DNA from: an uncultured bacterium
Lineage (GTDB): Bacteria > Planctomycetota > UBA8742 > UBA2392
Direction: 5' to 3'
DNA: 64,000 nt
Assembly (NCBI GenBank): GCA_938014885.1
Contig: CALLQI010000018.1
Coordinates: 62,001 to 126,000 of the forward strand
Shown piece after piece: positions 55,934-64,000 of this stretch. The translations under genes and the position numbers were made by a program. A model generated the notes under the pieces. That model was given only the letters and a program-made list of their open reading frames with translations, was not told the origin of the DNA and did no database searches. Within the stretch, counting starts at the first letter, position 1. Every line of letters begins with the position of its first letter.

Positions 55934-57297
55934 GCCACCCGCGCACTTTGCTGGACAAAATCTGGGACGCGCACGTCGTCAACCGCGAGGCTGGCTGCCC
56001 CGACGTGCTTTTCATCGACCTGCACCTGCTTCACGAGGTCACGTCGCCGCAGGCCTTTGCCGAGCTTGAGCGACGTGGGCTGGCAGTATGCAGCCCCGGC
56101 CGCACGCTCGCGACCATGGACCACAGCACACCGACCACGCCGACCACGCTGGAACAAGTCGAGCCGGTGGCCCGCAACCAGCTGCTGAGGCTGGCCGAGA
56201 ATTGCCGCCGGCATGGCATCACGCTGCTGCCGATGGGTGACCCCGGCAACGGCATCATCCACGTGATTGCGCCTGAGCGCAGGCGCATTCGGCCCGGCAT
56301 GACCGTGGTCTGCGGCGACAGCCATACGTCCACGCACGGGGCGTTTGGCGCGCTTGCATTCGGCATAGGCACCAGTGAAGTCGGGCATGTGCTGGCAACG
56401 CAGGCACTGCTGCAAGCGCGGCCAAAGTCTATGCGCGTGCAATTCATGGGCACGCCCGGGCCCGGCGTGACGTCGAAAGACCTTGCGCTTGCGATGATCC
56501 GCGTCATCACGCCGCGCGGCGGCATCGGACACGTACTCGAGTTCCAGGGCGAGTGCATGCGCGCGCTGTCGATGGAGGGCCGCATGACCCTATGCAACAT
56601 GAGCATCGAGGCTGGTGCCCGCGCCGGCCTGATCGCGGCCGATGGCGTGACGGCCGCCTGGCTGCGCGACGGGCGCGACTACAGCCACTGGCGCACTGAA
56701 CCCGGCGCGCGCTTTGATCGCGAAGTGTCTGTCGACGTCGAAGGACTCGCGCCGCTGGTGACTTGGGGGACACACCCCGGCACCGGCATAGCCATCGATG
56801 CCGCCGTACCTGAGCCGGTCGACGAAACCGAGCAGCGCATGCAGCAGTACATGGGCCTCGCGCCGGGCGTGCGCCTTGCCGATGTCGCGGTGCGGCATGT
56901 CTTCATTGGATCGTGCACCAACTCGCGGCTTGAGGATTTGCGACATGCTGCAAGCATCCTGCGCGGCCGTCATGTGGCGCCCGGTGTGCGCATGCTGGTG
57001 GTGCCGGGATCGATGGCAGTGAAACGCGCGGCCGAAGCCGAGGGGCTGGCGCGCGTGTTTGAAAAGGCCGGCGCGCAATGGCGCGAACCGGGATGCTCGA
57101 TGTGCATCGCCATGAACGGCGACGTCGCGCCCCCGGGCGAATACTGCGTCAGCACCAGCAACCGCAACTTCGAAGGCCGACAGGGCCCGGGCGCTCGCAC
57201 GTTGCTAGCGTCGCCGCTGACGGCGGCCGCAAGTGCCACCGCGGGGCGCGTCGCCGACCCGCGCGAATACATGACGGAGGTTTGCCATGCCCTTTGA
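55930..57297 (+). CDS. leuC: 3-isopropylmalate dehydratase large subunit
   Basis: 455 residues, ATGA overlap with leuA. Aconitase-family enzyme that isomerises 2- to 3-isopropylmalate with LeuD. Motifs: LFIDLHLLHEVTSPQAF, CGDSHTSTHGAFGALAFGIGTSEVGHVLATQ, and the 4Fe-4S ligands FIGSCTNSRLEDLR (first Cys) and EPGCSMCIAMNGD (the CxxC pair). The C-terminal LASPLTAAASATAGRVADPREY is typical. Ends inside leuD by 11 bp. Confidence 0.97.
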   Translation: MSHPRTLLDKIWDAHVVNREAGCPDVLFIDLHLLHEVTSPQAFAELERRGLAVCSPGRTLATMDHSTPTTPTTLEQVEPVARNQLLRLAENCRRHGITLLPMGDPGNGIIHVIAPERRRIRPGMTVVCGDSHTSTHGAFGALAFGIGTSEVGHVLATQALLQARPKSMRVQFMGTPGPGVTSKDLALAMIRVITPRGGIGHVLEFQGECMRALSMEGRMTLCNMSIEAGARAGLIAADGVTAAWLRDGRDYSHWRTEPGARFDREVSVDVEGLAPLVTWGTHPGTGIAIDAAVPEPVDETEQRMQQYMGLAPGVRLADVAVRHVFIGSCTNSRLEDLRHAASILRGRHVAPGVRMLVVPGSMAVKRAAEAEGLARVFEKAGAQWREPGCSMCIAMNGDVAPPGEYCVSTSNRNFEGRQGPGARTLLASPLTAAASATAGRVADPREYMTEVCHAL

Positions 57298-57865
57298 TGA
57301 CTTTGAATCGGCTTGGGTGGATCTGCCGCAGAACGACATCGACACGGACCAGATCATCCCGGCCCGCTTTCTGAAGGCCGTTGATCGCGGCACGCTGCGC
57401 GACGGGCTGTTTCATGCGCTGCGCTTTCCTGATGGTGTCAGTTTGGACGCAGCCTGCCCGCTGCATGCCCCCGGTGCCCGTGAGGCCGAGATCCTGCTGG
57501 CCGGGCGCAACTTCGGCTGCGGCTCGTCGCGTGAACACGCGGCCTGGGCTTTGCTTGATTGGGGCTTTCGGGTCGTGGTGGCGCCGTCGTTCGGTGACAT
57601 CTTCCGCGTCAACGCGCTCAAGAACGGCCTGCTGCCGGTGGCGTTGCCGGACGAGGCATTGGCGCAGCTTCGCGAGTGTGCGGGCGCGAAGCTCCGCGTC
57701 AGCCTGCGCGAACAGCGCATCGGCCCGGTCGGGGGCCCGGGATTTGCCTTTGCCGTGGACCCGTTCGCCCGGCGCTGCCTGCTGGAGGGCGTGGATGAGC
57801 TGGGCTATCTGCTGGCGCGGCGGCCTCAGATTGAGGCTTTTGCACAGACACGCCCGGTGGAATGA
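57287..57865 (+). CDS. leuD: 3-isopropylmalate dehydratase small subunit
   Basis: 192 residues, overlapping leuC by 11 bp. Swivel domain partner of LeuC. Motifs: NDIDTDQIIPARFLKAVDRG, LAGRNFGCGSSREHAAWALLDWGFRVVVAPSFGDIFRVNALKNGLLPVAL. The leuB gene for the next step is not in the window. The operon (leader, leuA, leuC, leuD) seems to end here; the next gene is a small membrane protein. Confidence 0.96.
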   Translation: MPFDDFESAWVDLPQNDIDTDQIIPARFLKAVDRGTLRDGLFHALRFPDGVSLDAACPLHAPGAREAEILLAGRNFGCGSSREHAAWALLDWGFRVVVAPSFGDIFRVNALKNGLLPVALPDEALAQLRECAGAKLRVSLREQRIGPVGGPGFAFAVDPFARRCLLEGVDELGYLLARRPQIEAFAQTRPVE

Positions 57866-57916
57866 ACCTGCGGGTTGCTCGTTTGCGGGGCGCGGAACTT
57901 CCTCTATTGTGGGGCG

Positions 57917-58156
57917 ATGATCGCGCTGTTGCATCTGCTGGCACAGGCCAACGCCAACCCGGGCTACAACCCTGAGTTCGAGGCCCAGTTGCGTACCTTC
58001 TTCATGGTGCTGGCGCTGATCGCGCTGGTCACGATGTGGCTGTGGCTGTACTTCCGCACCCGCGAACGCCGGGCCGAGCGTGCGGTCATCGACGCCGGGG
58101 CCGAAGCATCTGAGCCCGCCGGTGACGAAGACGAAACCCGCAAGAAGCCCGATTGA
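57917..58156 (+). CDS. Small membrane protein
   Basis: 79 residues from the ATG at 57917. A hydrophobic segment at about 28-48 (FFMVLALIALVTMWLWLYF) after an N-terminal Ala-rich stretch, then an RTRERRAERA basic patch and an acidic/lysine C-terminus. It looks like a single- or double-span membrane protein of the type found beside membrane-complex genes. No family recognised. Confidence 0.65.
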   Translation: MIALLHLLAQANANPGYNPEFEAQLRTFFMVLALIALVTMWLWLYFRTRERRAERAVIDAGAEASEPAGDEDETRKKPD

Positions 58157-58199
58157 ACACCCCGCGCCGCGCGTTAGGGTGCTGCTTGAGGGTGACTAC

Positions 58200-59345
58200 A
58201 TGATACTTCGCGTGCTTCCGATTGTGCTTGCCTGCCTGTGCGCGCCGCTGCATGCCCAGGTGTTTTCGCCTGCCGGTCAGGAAGCGCTGCCGCGTGTAGA
58301 TGCCATGATTGTGGCCCGCGCCGAAACCGATAAACCCGCCTGGAACGGCATACTGCTGCACCTGAAGCCCCTGCTGCGGGCCGAGGCCACGAAGCTGGCG
58401 ATTGTCGTGCCCCTGCCCGCCGAGGCCACAAGCTTTGCCATCGCGGACCGCCAGGCAATCCATGCCGGCCAGCAGATGCACGCCAACCTGCTGGCGCTGG
58501 CCCGCGAACAGTGGGAGGCCAAGACCGACTTCACGTTGCCCGACTGGCTGGGCTGGATGACCCGGCGCGAGCCCCCGCTGTCGCCCGAGCCGCTGCCCGA
58601 CGTGATTGCTGAGCGCGGTGTGGGCGCCGTCAACTTCACGCCCATCCGCGGCACCGGTGCTGAAGCTGAGGCCGCCGTGCGCGCATGGCTGTCCCAGCGC
58701 GGCTTCCCAAGCGACGGCAAGCTCGCGGCCTGGCCCGGAGACGCGGGCAGCTTCCTGTGCGTACTGGTTGAGGCCGACGGGCGCGGCAGCATCCCGCTGC
58801 GGCCGGACCTGCCGGTGCTGGCCATTGCCTATGAAGGCGAGGCCGCGTTTCCGCTGGTGGCATTCCCGATGGCCGACGGGGCGCTGGATCTGACCGTTGT
58901 CAGCGACTTCCCGGTCGAAGACAAGTCGATCCATGACGCCCGCGTCGCCATGAGCACACGCATTCTCGGCTACGTCAACCTGGTGAATCTGTACAGCGTG
59001 AACAGCCTGCCGGAGGCCATCAGCGCGGCAGCCGGAAAACGCGCAGGCGAAAACCCGCCCGAACGCTGGTTCCTGAACCGCCTGGAAAGCCTGAAGGTCG
59101 CGCCGCGTGACGGCGCTGAAACGGCCCCCGTGACATTCAAGCCGGGCAACCAGACCGACGAATTGCCGGGTTTCTGGTACTACGGTGACCGCGAAATCAG
59201 CTTCTTCGAACGCTTCTTCCGCCAGCACGCGATGGCGTTCATGTTCAGTATGGGTGCGGGCGGCTTTGCGCTGCTGCTGATCAAGACCAGGCAGAACCGT
59301 CGCCGCATGGAAGCCGAAGCGCGCGACAAGAAGGTCGCCGGCTAG
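58200..59345 (+). CDS. Secreted protein with C-terminal membrane anchor
   Basis: 381 residues from the ATG at 58200. Signal peptide (ILRVLPIVLACLCAPLHAQ). The mature part has ALPRVDAMIVARAETDKPAWNGILLHLKPLL, then KLAIVVPLPAEATSFAIADRQ, which recalls the VPVP-type strand of DUF2330-like secreted proteins, though I am unsure. A late helix (MAFMFSMGAGGFALLLIKTRQN) followed by RRR suggests a C-terminal anchor. Possibly coexpressed with the small membrane protein 44 bp upstream. No catalytic motif is clear. Confidence 0.72.
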   Translation: MILRVLPIVLACLCAPLHAQVFSPAGQEALPRVDAMIVARAETDKPAWNGILLHLKPLLRAEATKLAIVVPLPAEATSFAIADRQAIHAGQQMHANLLALAREQWEAKTDFTLPDWLGWMTRREPPLSPEPLPDVIAERGVGAVNFTPIRGTGAEAEAAVRAWLSQRGFPSDGKLAAWPGDAGSFLCVLVEADGRGSIPLRPDLPVLAIAYEGEAAFPLVAFPMADGALDLTVVSDFPVEDKSIHDARVAMSTRILGYVNLVNLYSVNSLPEAISAAAGKRAGENPPERWFLNRLESLKVAPRDGAETAPVTFKPGNQTDELPGFWYYGDREISFFERFFRQHAMAFMFSMGAGGFALLLIKTRQNRRRMEAEARDKKVAG

Positions 59346-59409
59346 CGGTTCATGACGGTTGAATCTGGGGTTGGCGCGGAAAAGCGGCGCGAAGCAAAGC
59401 CACTGCACT

Positions 59410-59485
59410 AACCACGGAGAACACGGAGTTACACCGAGAACCTCGGCTGGACCTGGCTCCGTGTAATTCCCTGTTCTCCGTGGTT
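59410..59485. repeat. 29-bp inverted repeat between convergent genes
   Basis: Arms at 59410-59438 and 59457-59485 match at 26 of 29 positions (left arm starts AACCACGGAGAACA; right arm ends TGTTCTCCGTGGTT) with an 18-bp loop. The unit has internal CACGGAG repeats. It lies between the stop of the secreted-protein gene and the SNase stop, and would form a large hairpin in either transcript. Confidence 0.85.
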
Positions 59486-59576
59486 GCTGTTGCCTTTGCG
59501 GTTCGGCGCGATCTTCACCCCAAGCCAATTGCTGACACGCCCACCCCGAAGTTCAATCGTCATTGAACACTAGCCA

Positions 59577-60155
59577 TCAATTCTTCCAGATGCCCAGTTT
59601 CTTCTGCTTCGCGTGTTCTTCGGCCTGCGCAAGCCGGTTGCGGTGCGCCGTGTTTGGCGCAATCGTCATAGTGCGCGCCCAGCCCTGCTGCAAAATGGTC
59701 TCGTTCAGCAGCTTGCCATCCGGCAGGTAGACGTATGCGAGCGTGCGGCCGTACTTGTCGGCGCGCTCTTTGTCGAACTCAAGCCGCACCTGGGCGTCAG
59801 GCGCAAGCAGTTCGCGCACGAAGTGCGCGGCTTGGCGTCCGAGGTCGGTGTCCGTTTCAGGGCAGTCAATGCCGATCAGGCGTATGCGCTCTGTACGGCC
59901 ATTTCGCGTTACGTCCAGGGTGTCGCCATCGACCAGCTTGACGACTGGGAAGTGCCCCGGCTTGGGGTCCGCGGCCACCGGCAGGTCGGGCTCGGCCTTG
60001 GGAACACTGTTGCCGGCGTAGATTCCGTCCGGACGCAGGCGAAACGGCAGCATGCCGCCCTGCCACAAGTAAACGCCAATGCCGACGCAACTGACCAGCA
60101 GCACGGCAAAGACCACGCCGGTACGGGTGCTTCCTCTTTGACGTTCACGCCTCAT
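59577..60155 (-). CDS. Membrane-anchored thermonuclease-like protein (SNase fold)
   Basis: 192 residues from the ATG at 60155 (MRRERQRGSTRTGV). One membrane helix (residues ~11-30) anchors the domain outside the cytoplasm. The staphylococcal-nuclease OB fold is clear: PVVKLVDGDTLDVTRNGRTERIRLIGIDCPETDTDLGRQAA (Asp, first catalytic Arg in IRLIGID), VRLEFDKERADKYGRTLAYVYLPDG (Glu and second Arg). It should cut nucleic acid in the periplasm with calcium. The divergent PAP2 gene begins 19 bp away. Confidence 0.93.
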   Translation of the reverse strand: MRRERQRGSTRTGVVFAVLLVSCVGIGVYLWQGGMLPFRLRPDGIYAGNSVPKAEPDLPVAADPKPGHFPVVKLVDGDTLDVTRNGRTERIRLIGIDCPETDTDLGRQAAHFVRELLAPDAQVRLEFDKERADKYGRTLAYVYLPDGKLLNETILQQGWARTMTIAPNTAHRNRLAQAEEHAKQKKLGIWKN

Positions 60156-60174
60156 GGCCACAGTATAGCGCAAG

Positions 60175-60690
60175 ATGCGCGCATTGGACCAACGACTAAG
60201 CCGAACCGTGCACGACTGGAAGCTGGGGCCTCTGGATTACGCCCTCGCCGTGCCGGGCATGCTGTTTGGCAGCTACGTCATGCCCGTCACCGTACTGGCA
60301 CTGGGCGTGTGGCTGGGATGGAAGTTCGCGCTGGTTTGCGTGATTGCGTCGTTAAGCACGCTGGCAGTCACCAACCCTCTGAAGCACTGGGTCGGCCGGG
60401 CAAGGCCCGAACCACTGAGTGTCCCGCGCGCGCTGAAGCTGCGCAAACTGGTGAACAACCCGGCGTTTCCCAGCGGTGACAGCGCCCAGGCAGGATGCAT
60501 TGTCGCGTTGCTGATGTTGGCGGGACCGCTGTCATGGCCGCAGTCGGCGGTGTTCTTGCCGCTGGCGCCACTGTGCATGCTGAGCCGTGTTTACTTCGGG
60601 GCGCACTGGTGGGGCGACACCGTCGCCGGCGTCGCGATTGGCGCATTTGTGGGTGCGGCCTACGGCTTCTGGTTTCGGGCGCTTCTGTAG
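60175..60690 (+). CDS. PAP2-family membrane phosphatase with PSGD variant
   Basis: 171 residues, about five membrane helices. Type 2 phosphatidic acid phosphatase motifs: KHWVGRARP (KxxxxxxRP), NPAFPSGDSAQAG (normally PSGH), and SRVYFGAHWWGDTVAG (SRxxxxxHxxxD). It would remove phosphate from lipid pyrophosphates or phosphatidic acid. The His of PSGH is Asp here. That His normally acts as general acid, so activity may differ or the fold may do another job. Divergent from the SNase gene. Confidence 0.85.
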   Translation: MRALDQRLSRTVHDWKLGPLDYALAVPGMLFGSYVMPVTVLALGVWLGWKFALVCVIASLSTLAVTNPLKHWVGRARPEPLSVPRALKLRKLVNNPAFPSGDSAQAGCIVALLMLAGPLSWPQSAVFLPLAPLCMLSRVYFGAHWWGDTVAGVAIGAFVGAAYGFWFRALL

Positions 60691-60696
60691 TTCCGG

Positions 60697-61362
60697 TTAC
60701 TTGCCCATACGTGCCAGCAACTCGTGCACATACTGGTCATCAATCACGCGGAAGCGCTTCTTGGTGTCGTCGAACACTTCCACCTCGGCGTTGCCGATGT
60801 CGAACCACCAGGCGTGAAGGCGCAGCCTGCCGCTTTTGACACGCTCGGCCACAAACGGGTAGCTGAGCAGGTTGCGCAATTGCACGAAGGTGTTGACTTG
60901 GCTTACCAGGTCGGCCCTTTGCAGCAACGGGTCGAAGTGCACATCACCCGGGATCTCGAGCGCTTCTTCGGCGTGGCGCAACCAGGCCTTCAGGTTTTCC
61001 GCATGACCGAGCTCAACTTCGCCGCAGATGGCGCGCATCGCACCGCACGAGCTGTGGCCGCAAACGACAATGTCAGGCACGCCCAGGTGCATGAGCGCAA
61101 ATTCGATGGCGCCGGCTTCGCTTTCGTCGGCCTGGGATATTCCGTCAGCGCCGCAGGGTGCCACGATGTTGCCGGGGTTGCGGATCACGAACAGGTCGCC
61201 AGGGTCGCTGGATGCGAACAGGTTCGGCACCACGCGGCTGTCTGAGCACGCGATGAAAAGACAGTCGGGCTTTTGCCCAAGGGCCAGCTTGGCGAAAGTG
61301 TCTTTGCAGGTCGGGCGGACGTGCTTGTAGAAGTGCGCAATGCCTTCGATCAGTCGCTTCAT
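60697..61362 (-). CDS. Beta-class carbonic anhydrase
   Basis: 221 residues from the ATG at 61362 with GGGAGA seven bases upstream; the longer frame to 61458 is not supported. It interconverts carbon dioxide and bicarbonate with zinc. Zinc ligands and active site: Cys39, Asp41 and Arg43 in IACSDSR, His103 and Cys106 in VVCGHSSCGAM. NPGNIVAPCGAD and the C-terminal LRLHAWWFDIGNAEVEVFD also fit. Its stop lies six bases from the PAP2 stop. Confidence 0.96.
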   Translation of the reverse strand: MKRLIEGIAHFYKHVRPTCKDTFAKLALGQKPDCLFIACSDSRVVPNLFASSDPGDLFVIRNPGNIVAPCGADGISQADESEAGAIEFALMHLGVPDIVVCGHSSCGAMRAICGEVELGHAENLKAWLRHAEEALEIPGDVHFDPLLQRADLVSQVNTFVQLRNLLSYPFVAERVKSGRLRLHAWWFDIGNAEVEVFDDTKKRFRVIDDQYVHELLARMGK

Positions 61363-61535
61363 GCTGTGTTCTCCCGAAGGTGTCTGCCGGCGCGCAATGC
61401 TGCGATGTTTCGTGGCGCCGTAAAGTGCCGGGCAGGCGTGGACGGCAGATACTGTCACTCGCGAACATTTGTTTCACCCGGCAGCGCGATGCGTTGTGGC
61501 GAGTACCTTGTCGCGCCTACGGGTAAGATTCTTCC

Positions 61536-62951
61536 ATGGCCGCTGAAACTTCGTTCATTCCGCCGCATTCGATTGAAGCCGAGCAGGCCGTGCTGGGCGC
61601 GATCTTCGTGGACCCGGGCTGCCTGACCGAAGTCAGCCTGGTGCTCAAGAGCCCGCAGATGTTCTGGCGTGCCAGCCATCAGCACATTTACCGCGCGATC
61701 CTGGAACTGTCCGCCGAAGGCCACGAGATTGACTGGGTCAGCGTCGCTGAGCAAGTGCGCAAGCACGGCGCGCTCGATGCCTGCGGCGGTGCCGACGCGC
61801 TGCACAGCTACCTGTCCGAAATCAGCCACTCGCTGCCCAGTGCCTACGGCCACGAGCGTTACGCCAGCATCGTGCGCGACCGTTCGCTGATGCGCGAGAT
61901 CATCCTGCGCGCCGGCGACGCTCGCAGCATGGCGCTGGATGAAACTCGCAGCCCGGCCGACGTGATCGAGAAGCTCGAGCAAGACGTGTTTGACCTGTCG
62001 GCCCAGCGCTATCACGGTGAAACCCACAGTGTGCAGGCACTGATCCAGCAGGTGATGGACCAGCAGGCCAAGATGCGCGAGTGGCGCAACACCCACGACG
62101 GCAGCCTGCTGCCCGGCCTGTCCAGCGGCTACAGCGACCTTGACCAGTTCACCACCGGCTGGAAACCCGGCGAACTCGTGATCATCGGCGCGCGCCCCGG
62201 CCAGGGCAAAACATCGCTGATGCTGAACCTGGCCGAAAACATCGCGCTCGAAACCGCCAGTCGCCGCGACGACGGCAAGGGCGGCGTGCTGCTGTTCAGC
62301 CTGGAAATGACGGGTAGTGAACTGGTGCAGCGCATGCTGTGCGCCAACGCCGGCGTTGACCTGCGCCGCGTGAAGCTGGGCATGTACTCGCGCGAAGAAG
62401 AGACGCAGCTCAAGGACGCCACCGCGCGCTTTGCGCAAGCAGCGGTGTTCGTGGACGACAGCTTTACCCTGAACCTGTCCGAGATCCGCAGCAAGTCACG
62501 CCGCATGAAAGAGCGACACGACATCGAAATCGTCTTCGTCGACTATCTGCAGCTCGTCAAGGATGACGACCGGCTCGACCGTCACCTGCAAATCGGCAAC
62601 ATTTCGCGCGGCTTGAAGGCACTCGCGCGTGAACTGGGCGTGCCCGTAGTTGCGGCCGCACAGTTGAACCGTGGTGTTGAGCAGCGCAGCAGCCGCGAAA
62701 AGCGCCCGATGCTGAGCGACCTGCGCGAATCAGGCAGCATTGAGCAAGACGCCGACCAGGTACTGCTGATCCACCGCAAGGAAGGCGAAGACGCGGTCCA
62801 GAACGATGAAGTCGCCGAGTCCGAGCTGATCGTGGCCAAGAACCGTAACGGCCCCACGGGCGACGTCAGCATGCTGTTCCGCAAGCGCTTCACGCGCTTT
62901 GAGCTGCGCCAGAACATCCCCACGAACTGGGCCAGCCCGATGCAGGCCTAG
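61536..62951 (+). CDS. dnaB: Replicative DNA helicase DnaB
   Basis: 471 residues. The N-terminal DnaB domain (HSIEAEQAVLGAIFVDP, ADALHSYLSEI) is followed by the RecA-like ATPase: DLDQFTTGWKPGELVIIGARPGQGKTSLMLNLA (Walker A at about 218-226), GVLLFSLEMTGSELVQRML, IEIVFVDYLQLV (Walker B), VVAAAQLNRGVEQRSSREKRPMLSDLRESGSIEQDADQV (with the arginine finger region) and ESELIVAKNRNGPTGDV. It unwinds DNA at the replication fork. It is not next to rplI here. Confidence 0.97.
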   Translation: MAAETSFIPPHSIEAEQAVLGAIFVDPGCLTEVSLVLKSPQMFWRASHQHIYRAILELSAEGHEIDWVSVAEQVRKHGALDACGGADALHSYLSEISHSLPSAYGHERYASIVRDRSLMREIILRAGDARSMALDETRSPADVIEKLEQDVFDLSAQRYHGETHSVQALIQQVMDQQAKMREWRNTHDGSLLPGLSSGYSDLDQFTTGWKPGELVIIGARPGQGKTSLMLNLAENIALETASRRDDGKGGVLLFSLEMTGSELVQRMLCANAGVDLRRVKLGMYSREEETQLKDATARFAQAAVFVDDSFTLNLSEIRSKSRRMKERHDIEIVFVDYLQLVKDDDRLDRHLQIGNISRGLKALARELGVPVVAAAQLNRGVEQRSSREKRPMLSDLRESGSIEQDADQVLLIHRKEGEDAVQNDEVAESELIVAKNRNGPTGDVSMLFRKRFTRFELRQNIPTNWASPMQA

Positions 62952-62961
62952 CCTGGGCGTG

Positions 62962-63771
62962 TCAGCCGCGACGCTCGAACTCTTCCCAGCGGTCGTTGCG
63001 GCGCACCAGAATTGTCTTGCTGACCAGGTACGAGCCGCCTTCGTGCACTTCGTCGGCGATGCCACGCAGCGCTTCCAGGCCGCCTTCCGTTTCCGCGCCC
63101 GTGAACAGCAGCAGGTCGCGAGACGGCGCGCAGGCCACCAGTTCGCCTTGCACGTTGCCCTGCATCTGCCGCCACAGGTCATCGACCAGCAGCATGCTGG
63201 CCTCGTAGTTGCCTCCGCAAAGCACCATGCTGGCTACATCCCCGGGCTGCAGCTCAACTTTCTCAAGGATCAGCCCCAGGTTGGCGACGGCCACTTCGCG
63301 CAGGTCTTCTCGTCCGATGCCGATCACGGGCAGCTGCGAGGCCTTCAGCGTGGCCACGCTGTTGGGCCGGTCGATCGCGTACACGATGTGCAGGTCGGCG
63401 GCCAGCGGCTCAGTGACCAGTTCGTTATCCGGGCCCATCATCTCAAGCACTTGGGCCATGTACTGGTCATCCTTCACCAGCGGCACGATGCGCTCGATGT
63501 CGGGTACGGACTCTTCCTCGGTTTCGAGCATCGCCATCACGTGGTGCGTAACAGCGACGACGCGTTCTTCGGCGTCTGCCGGCAGTGCCCCCCACAGGTT
63601 GTGCAAGTAGACCTTGCGGTCGCCGTCCGGGCCGCAGTGGATGCACAGTGTTTCGGCGACGACGGCGTTCTCATTGGGTGCCAGTTCAGCCATGGCATCA
63701 GCGAACAGGTGCGTGAATGCAAGCTCATCAAGTTCGGCGGCCAGGGCGCTGCGCCAGTCCGGTGTGCTCAT
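62962..63771 (-). CDS. DUF1444-like protein
   Basis: 269 residues from the ATG at 63771 (MSTPDWRSALAAELDEL). Cytoplasmic, alpha/beta. The region VLEMMGPDNELVTEPLAADLHIVYAIDRPNSVATLKASQLPVIGIGREDLREVAVANL and the later LVACAPSRDLLLFTGAETEGGLEALRGIADEV resemble Bacillus YtpQ-type DUF1444 proteins. Function unknown. Convergent with dnaB (10 bp between stops) and divergent from the class III cyclase-like gene at the right edge. Confidence 0.75.
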   Translation of the reverse strand: MSTPDWRSALAAELDELAFTHLFADAMAELAPNENAVVAETLCIHCGPDGDRKVYLHNLWGALPADAEERVVAVTHHVMAMLETEEESVPDIERIVPLVKDDQYMAQVLEMMGPDNELVTEPLAADLHIVYAIDRPNSVATLKASQLPVIGIGREDLREVAVANLGLILEKVELQPGDVASMVLCGGNYEASMLLVDDLWRQMQGNVQGELVACAPSRDLLLFTGAETEGGLEALRGIADEVHEGGSYLVSKTILVRRNDRWEEFERRG

Positions 63772-63874
63772 GCGGTGTTCCCTTGCGAAGGCTTCGGTTT
63801 GCGGACCCGCATTCGCTTGCTGACTTGCGGTGCGATCAAAGTAATAATCTTGGGCCCATAGCGAGAGGTGTTCG

Positions 63875-64000
63875 ATGCAGAATTTCGTGCCGGCCTTCAT
63901 TGAAGAGCAGCGCAAGCAGGGGCACCACACCGGCAAGTTTTCCGGTACGGTTCTGTTCGTTGACGTCAGCGGTTTCACCTCGCTGACTGAGGTCGCCTTC
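63875..64000 (+). CDS. Class III nucleotidyl cyclase-like protein (5' part, cut by window edge)
   Basis: The ATG at 63875 (GAGAGG upstream) opens a frame to the right edge, 42 residues seen. FSGTVLFVDVSGFTSLTEVAF carries the first metal-binding Asp of adenylate/guanylate cyclase catalytic domains, with no membrane region before it. Here the catalytic domain starts near residue 22, so the rest probably holds an AAA/TPR or other output region. Partial, so assignment is provisional. Confidence 0.75.
   Translation, partial: MQNFVPAFIEEQRKQGHHTGKFSGTVLFVDVSGFTSLTEVAF

Noticed and set aside
1..64000. CRISPR array
   Set aside because: No regularly spaced direct repeats of ~25-40 bp with unique spacers; the heptamer arrays have 7-bp units without spacers.
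1..64000. Prophage or insertion sequences
   Set aside because: No integrase, transposase, terminase, capsid gene or terminal repeats seen.

Overview
The window is GC-rich bacterial chromosome, densely coding on both strands. I see no phage, insertion sequence, integrase, rRNA or CRISPR array. The best taxonomic hints are a membrane-anchored tetraheme cytochrome whose last domain resembles planctomycete-type cytochrome c, a gingipain-type C25 peptidase, many secreted or lipoprotein genes of unknown family, and a pyruvoyl arginine decarboxylase next to agmatinase. I infer Planctomycetota or a similar deep-branching Gram-negative lineage. This is moderate to low confidence, since no rRNA is present.

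Layout. 1-6030: an ECF sigma factor with a membrane anti-sigma candidate cut by the left edge, a large unknown membrane-anchored protein, a lipoprotein and a secreted C25 peptidase. 6111-8703: a ribosomal/replication operon (L25, S6, SSB, S18, L9) ending in a perfect terminator. 8704-13980: a heptamer repeat field, a 29-residue lysine-rich peptide gene, lipoproteins, a TauE-type permease and a double cyclophilin. 14062-30401: mostly housekeeping and unknown genes (RNase PH, PanD, YggS, YaeQ, a solitary E1-alpha, M55 peptidase, cyclophilin, aldo/keto reductase, RuvA, U32 peptidase, tetraheme cytochrome). 30520: tRNA-Asn. 30633-36969: a glycosyltransferase, a large secreted protein, and a solitary TaqI-like DNA methylase set among heptamer arrays. 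37566-42212: putrescine synthesis from arginine (pyruvoyl decarboxylase plus a lysine-tailed agmatinase), a diguanylate cyclase and ndk. 42245-48776: an exopolysaccharide locus (UDP-xylose synthase, OPX export lipoprotein, Wzz-like protein, polymerase, glycosyltransferase). 48855-54066: a response regulator, a zinc ribbon, an HTH regulator and pcm. 54082-57865: leuA-leuC-leuD behind a leader. 57917-64000: small membrane proteins, SNase, PAP2, carbonic anhydrase, dnaB, a DUF1444-like protein and the start of a class III cyclase.

Three features stand out. (1) The leu operon leader appears to hold two complete attenuators in series, each with its own leucine-rich leader peptide and intrinsic terminator. 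The first has a perfect 7-bp antiterminator option, and its peptide ATG sits almost at the predicted transcription start. (2) At least five intergenic regions carry imperfect tandem arrays with a 7-bp period, usually as opposing arms (units like TCGTGCT facing AGCACGA). They abut or enter the 3' ends of genes. (3) A 12-bp palindrome, TTGACRCGTCAA, occurs four times, only in upstream intergenic regions. It sits in front of the lysine-rich peptide/lipoprotein pair, the putrescine genes and the ndk/diguanylate cyclase pair, and looks like an operator of an undescribed regulon. All functional readings come from sequence inspection only.
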